Positions 6,696-8,656 of a DNA stretch of 8,656 nt are shown one piece after another. The stretch comes from Verrucomicrobiota bacterium. Lineage in GTDB: Bacteria > Verrucomicrobiota > Verrucomicrobiia > Chthoniobacterales > UBA10450. The position numbers were made by a program, and so were the translations under genes. Location: the NCBI GenBank assembly GCA_003218615.1, contig QHOD01000071.1, positions 1-8,656 on the forward strand, written 5' to 3'. The stretch's first letter is position 1. Every line of letters starts with the position of its first letter. Under the pieces are notes generated by a model, which was given only the letters and a program-made list of their open reading frames with translations, did no database searches and was not told the DNA's origin.

Positions 6696-6712
6696 CACGG
6701 CTGGCTGCCGTG
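6696..6712 (+). terminator. Hairpin after the methyltransferase gene, possible terminator
   Basis: CACGGC-TGGCT-GCCGTG forms a perfect 6-bp stem with a 5-nt loop, starting 21 nt past the methyltransferase stop. It sits in the 146-bp gap before the DUF2231 gene, so it could mark a transcript end. It lacks a U-run (TGAGCATTG follows), so intrinsic termination is only a weak inference. The remainder of the gap (6713-6821) holds a 10-bp palindrome CGAATATTCG at 6787-6796 and no clear promoter. Confidence 0.35.
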
Positions 6713-6821
6713 AGCATTGTCCGCATCCCGCGAAAGCCTGGTGTTGATGAGATCATGTTCCGGACGCGCGCAGTCGAGTCGGCCTGCGAATATTCGATAG
6801 GAACAATTTCATTGCCTTCCC

Positions 6822-7337
6822 ATGAAATGGCTGCTCGATTTTTTGAAGGGCAAGTGGCTGAAGCATCCGTTGCACCCCATCCTTGTGCATGTGCCGATGG
6901 CTATGTGGCCCAGTGCGCTGATTTTCGATTTGCTTTCGCGATGGAATGGCAACGCCATGGTTCGACTCTCCTTTTACGCGATTGCTTTCGGATTGATCGC
7001 GTCGTTGCTGGCGGTGCCGACGGGAGTAGTGGATTGGAGCGGAATCAAAAAGGAAAAACCGGCATGGAAAATCGGCTTGTATCACATGATCTTGAATCTC
7101 GTCGTCGCCTTGCTCTTCGCGGTCAATCTCGGACTCCGCGTGCACACGTATCGTGAAGAGACCATCGTTGTCGGCGCGCCGCTCGCGCTCTCGATCATCG
7201 GGACGGCGCTGCTGATCGGCTCAGCTTATCTCGGCGGACTGATGGTTTACGATTACGGGATCAGCGTTGCACGAATGTCGAAAAAGAAATGGCGCAAAAT
7301 CGCCGAGGCCGGCGGAGCGAATCTTCCACAGAAGTAA
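6822..7337 (+). CDS. DUF2231 family integral membrane protein
   Basis: A 171-residue protein with about four membrane segments (near residues 20-37, 50-70, 88-105 and 118-140), matching the DUF2231 family. The N-terminal signature is KHPLHPILVHVP (14-25), with H15, H18 and H23. Other landmarks are VPTGVVDW (65-72), H88 at the start of the third segment, and SAYLGGLMVYDYG (134-146). The C-terminal tail is strongly basic (RMSKKKWRKI, 151-160), so by the positive-inside rule it is probably cytoplasmic. The family's function is not established. It is followed 7 nt later by a second DUF2231 protein of similar layout, which suggests tandem duplication and co-transcription. ATG 6822 is chosen because it places the start of the family just before KHPLHP; no ribosome binding site is evident. 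Family assignment is firm, role unknown. Confidence 0.85.
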   Translation: MKWLLDFLKGKWLKHPLHPILVHVPMAMWPSALIFDLLSRWNGNAMVRLSFYAIAFGLIASLLAVPTGVVDWSGIKKEKPAWKIGLYHMILNLVVALLFAVNLGLRVHTYREETIVVGAPLALSIIGTALLIGSAYLGGLMVYDYGISVARMSKKKWRKIAEAGGANLPQK

Positions 7338-7344
7338 GATCGAT

Positions 7345-8187
7345 ATGTTAAAAGACTTCCTGGAAGGCAAACCGTTCCGGCATCCGCTGCATCCGATGCT
7401 GGTTCATTTCCCGATCGGGCTGTTCATCCTCAGCCTTTTGCTCGATCTGGGGAGCTTCGCTTTTCGATCGACGCCGAACCTCGTTCGTGACGCGTTTTAC
7501 GCAATGCTGCTCGGGATTATCGCGGCGCTCATCGCGGCAGTGCCCGGCTTCGTCGATTACACAGACATCCGAAGCGATCACCCTGGCAAACGCACCGCGA
7601 CTGCACATTTGACTTTGAATCTCATCGTCGTCGGACTGTATGGAATCAATTTGGGCGTCCGCTCTTCCACGCTCGATGCGTTTAAAACGCCGGTCGGGCC
7701 ACTGATTCTGTCGCTGGTTGGGATCGCGCTGCTATCGGTGTCTGGCTATCTCGGCGGCCGTCTCGTTTACGACGACGGTATAGGCGTTGGCCGACACAAG
7801 CGGCGAACGTCGACACCGGAAAACACACTCCATTTAACGAGAGGTGGGAACGGCGAGGCGGTCTTTGTTCCGGTTCCGGAAGCGGAGAGCTTGCGCGATA
7901 GAGAAACATTGCGCGTAGAAATTGACGGTCAAGTGATCGCAATCGCGAAACTGGACGGAAATTTTTATGCCTTCCAGGAATTTTGCACCCACCGCTTCGG
8001 TCCGCTCTCGGAAGGCGACTTTGAGGGCTTCAACGTGCAATGCCCGTGGCACAACTCATGTTTTGACGTGCGCACCGGCAAAGTGACCAACGGCCCGGCC
8101 AAAGTGGATTTGAAAACATTCAAAGTGGAGACGCACGATGGCAAAATTTGCATCGGTGCGCCGCGCGCGACGGAAAAATCCTCATGA
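7345..8187 (+). CDS. DUF2231 membrane protein fused to a C-terminal Rieske [2Fe-2S] domain
   Basis: A 280-residue fusion. Residues 1-150 are a DUF2231 unit close to the neighbouring protein: FRHPLHPMLVHFP (11-23), VPGFVDY (66-72), H88, SGYLGGRLVYDDG (133-145). A basic segment GRHKRRT (149-155) and a linker lead to a Rieske domain from about 180 to 272. EFCTHRFGPLSEG (212-224) and QCPWHNSCFDVRTG (232-245) give the ligands C214, H216, C233 and H236 in C-x-H-x16-C-x2-H, as in ferredoxin-type Rieske proteins. This domain would hold a [2Fe-2S] cluster and transfer electrons. The basic segment after the fourth membrane helix suggests it lies on the cytoplasmic side, which is inference. ATG 7345 lies 7 nt after the DUF2231 stop; the frame is open back to 7267 but inside the previous gene. 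Its stop overlaps the ATG of the next small gene. The partner enzyme is not in the window. Confidence 0.88.
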   Translation: MLKDFLEGKPFRHPLHPMLVHFPIGLFILSLLLDLGSFAFRSTPNLVRDAFYAMLLGIIAALIAAVPGFVDYTDIRSDHPGKRTATAHLTLNLIVVGLYGINLGVRSSTLDAFKTPVGPLILSLVGIALLSVSGYLGGRLVYDDGIGVGRHKRRTSTPENTLHLTRGGNGEAVFVPVPEAESLRDRETLRVEIDGQVIAIAKLDGNFYAFQEFCTHRFGPLSEGDFEGFNVQCPWHNSCFDVRTGKVTNGPAKVDLKTFKVETHDGKICIGAPRATEKSS

Positions 8188-8333
8188 TCAGGAAGCTTAA
8201 ATCCGGCAAGTACCGTTTGTATTCTCGCAAGAAAAATCCGAAGACGGGGAAACGAAGGAATCTTGGCACGTTCAAGACGAAAGCTGCGGCCAAGAAACAC
8301 GAGAGAGCCGTCCAGTATTTTAAACGCCGTTGA
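8184..8333 (+). CDS. Small very basic protein, resembling an Arm/AP2-like DNA-binding domain
   Basis: A 49-residue protein with 20 Lys or Arg residues. The order SGKYRLYSRKKNPKTGKRRN (7-26), LGTFKTKAAAKKHERAVQYF (28-47) has the look of the N-terminal Arm-type (AP2-like) DNA-binding module of tyrosine recombinases: three short strands with a conserved G-T-F-x-T, then an alkaline helix. No catalytic recombinase domain follows, so it is a stand-alone small protein, possibly nucleic-acid binding. I base this on resemblance only. Its ATG (8184-8186) overlaps the stop of the DUF2231-Rieske gene in ATGA, so translation is probably coupled; an upstream start at 8148 inside that gene is less likely. 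The extreme basic content is not in itself proof of expression, but the open frame, conserved-looking motif and overlap favour a real gene. Confidence 0.65.
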   Translation: MIRKLKSGKYRLYSRKKNPKTGKRRNLGTFKTKAAAKKHERAVQYFKRR

Positions 8334-8403
8334 GTTTACGTGACGGATGATAATGATAGCCGGTAAATTAGCCTCGGGGTGAATCTATCGTCGCTAAATT
8401 CGC

Positions 8404-8427
8404 GTGACAAAGAGCAAACTTTGTCGC
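8404..8427 (+). terminator. Strong hairpin between the small basic gene and the lipoprotein gene
   Basis: GTGACAAAG and CTTTGTCGC pair over 9 bp (one G-U) around a 6-nt AGCAAA loop. It lies 70 nt past the small-gene stop and 48 nt before the lipoprotein ATG. No U-run follows (CTTGATTAGG), so it might be a terminator of unusual type, an operator or an mRNA element. The 142-bp gap also carries TATATT at 8458-8463, but no matching -35 element at proper spacing, so no promoter is called. Confidence 0.4.
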
Positions 8428-8475
8428 CTTGATTAGGTGCCGGACAAAACCGGACGCTATATTTTGGGGAGGCAA

Positions 8476-8656
8476 ATGAATCTCCGGTTGTTGCTTGGAT
8501 ACTTGCTTTGCGTGGCTCTTTTTGCGACCGCAGGATGCCGGCCGAAACCAAAAAGCGAAATTGTCGGCGAACCCCCTGTTAATCAGCCGCTCGCATCGCC
8601 GGTCCCGAGCCCGGTTCATGAGTCGAGTTTATCGCCGTCAGTTGCTAAAGCACCGG
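8476..8656 (+). CDS. Predicted lipoprotein, N-terminal part (cut by right edge)
   Basis: The first 60 codons of an open frame that runs past the window end. A hydrophobic signal segment (LLLGYLLCVALFATAG, 5-20) ends in C21, giving an A-T-A-G-C lipobox suited to signal peptidase II. The following RPKPKSE stretch and the Pro/Ser-rich segment (33-60) look like an unstructured linker after the lipid anchor. GGGGAGG at 8466-8472 is a strong Shine-Dalgarno sequence, though only 3 nt before ATG 8476, and is one of the few clear ones in the window. The folded domain is not visible, so the function cannot be named. Confidence 0.75.
   Translation, partial: MNLRLLLGYLLCVALFATAGCRPKPKSEIVGEPPVNQPLASPVPSPVHESSLSPSVAKAP

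Noticed and set aside
5962..6756. Minus-strand open frame of 264 codons opposite the methyltransferase gene
   Set aside because: The plus-strand frame carries clear methyltransferase motifs over the same stretch, while the minus-strand product has none.
6662..7156. Plus-strand open frame of 164 codons overlapping the first DUF2231 gene
   Set aside because: It lies out of frame over most of the DUF2231 gene, which has family motifs and membrane segments; its own product has no recognisable motif.
8429..8463. TTGATT (8429) and TATATT (8458) as a promoter for the lipoprotein gene
   Set aside because: Spacing of 23 nt is too long, and the transcript start would fall at the ribosome binding site.
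8336..8619. Two minus-strand frames of 71 and 83 codons near the right end
   Set aside because: They run across the lipoprotein start and the hairpin; the plus-strand lipoprotein has a Shine-Dalgarno sequence and lipobox, and the minus frames have no recognisable motif.
1..8656. CRISPR array, tRNA, rRNA, transposase or phage cluster
   Set aside because: No regular repeat-spacer pattern, cloverleaf, rRNA signature or recombinase catalytic motif was seen on either strand.

Overview
The window looks like chromosomal DNA of a moderately GC-rich, free-living bacterium. The gene set (an Agl23-type membrane glycosyltransferase, a GxxExxY protein, a DUF1573 / rhodanese / MauE-DoxX cassette, and DUF2231 membrane proteins) together with sparse Shine-Dalgarno sequences and many TTG/GTG starts suggests an environmental Verrucomicrobiota-like organism. 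This is an inference from gene content; no rRNA or other phylogenetic marker is present, and Acidobacteriota or a related phylum cannot be excluded.

Layout. Positions 1-2056 are read on the minus strand: a GxxExxY-family protein (2056 to 1646), then a large polytopic membrane glycosyltransferase of the Agl23/TIGR03663 type (about 1642 to 32), then possibly the first codons of another gene running off the left edge. A 76-bp divergent spacer (2057-2132) separates this block from a plus-strand block that fills the rest of the window. The plus strand starts with two dTDP-L-rhamnose genes, rmlB and rmlD. Tightly joined to them are three genes for small envelope or redox proteins: a secreted DUF1573 protein, a membrane-anchored rhodanese and a MauE/DoxX-like membrane protein. 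A class I methyltransferase follows after a short hairpin-bearing gap. After a 146-bp gap come two tandem DUF2231 membrane proteins, the second fused to a C-terminal Rieske [2Fe-2S] domain. Next is a 49-residue very basic protein whose ATG overlaps the stop of the Rieske gene, and then, after a 142-bp gap with a strong hairpin, the start of a lipoprotein cut by the right edge.

How the genes may work together. The glycosyltransferase, rmlB/rmlD and possibly the methyltransferase fit synthesis of surface polysaccharide or glycoconjugates. rmlA and rmlC are not in the window, so the dTDP-rhamnose pathway is incomplete here. The DUF1573-rhodanese-MauE trio looks like an envelope thiol or sulfur redox unit, since each product carries cysteines in a recognisable motif; its 4-nt overlap with rmlD suggests co-expression. 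The DUF2231 pair plus Rieske domain suggests a second membrane electron-transfer module. No gene-free stretch exceeds 300 bases. I saw no tRNA, rRNA, CRISPR array, transposase or replication origin.

The most unusual points are the short CACAAAG-type sequences in inverted orientation on both sides of the GxxExxY gene, the DUF2231-Rieske fusion beside its unfused paralogue, and the tiny Arm/AP2-like basic protein translationally coupled to it. None of these proves a new system.
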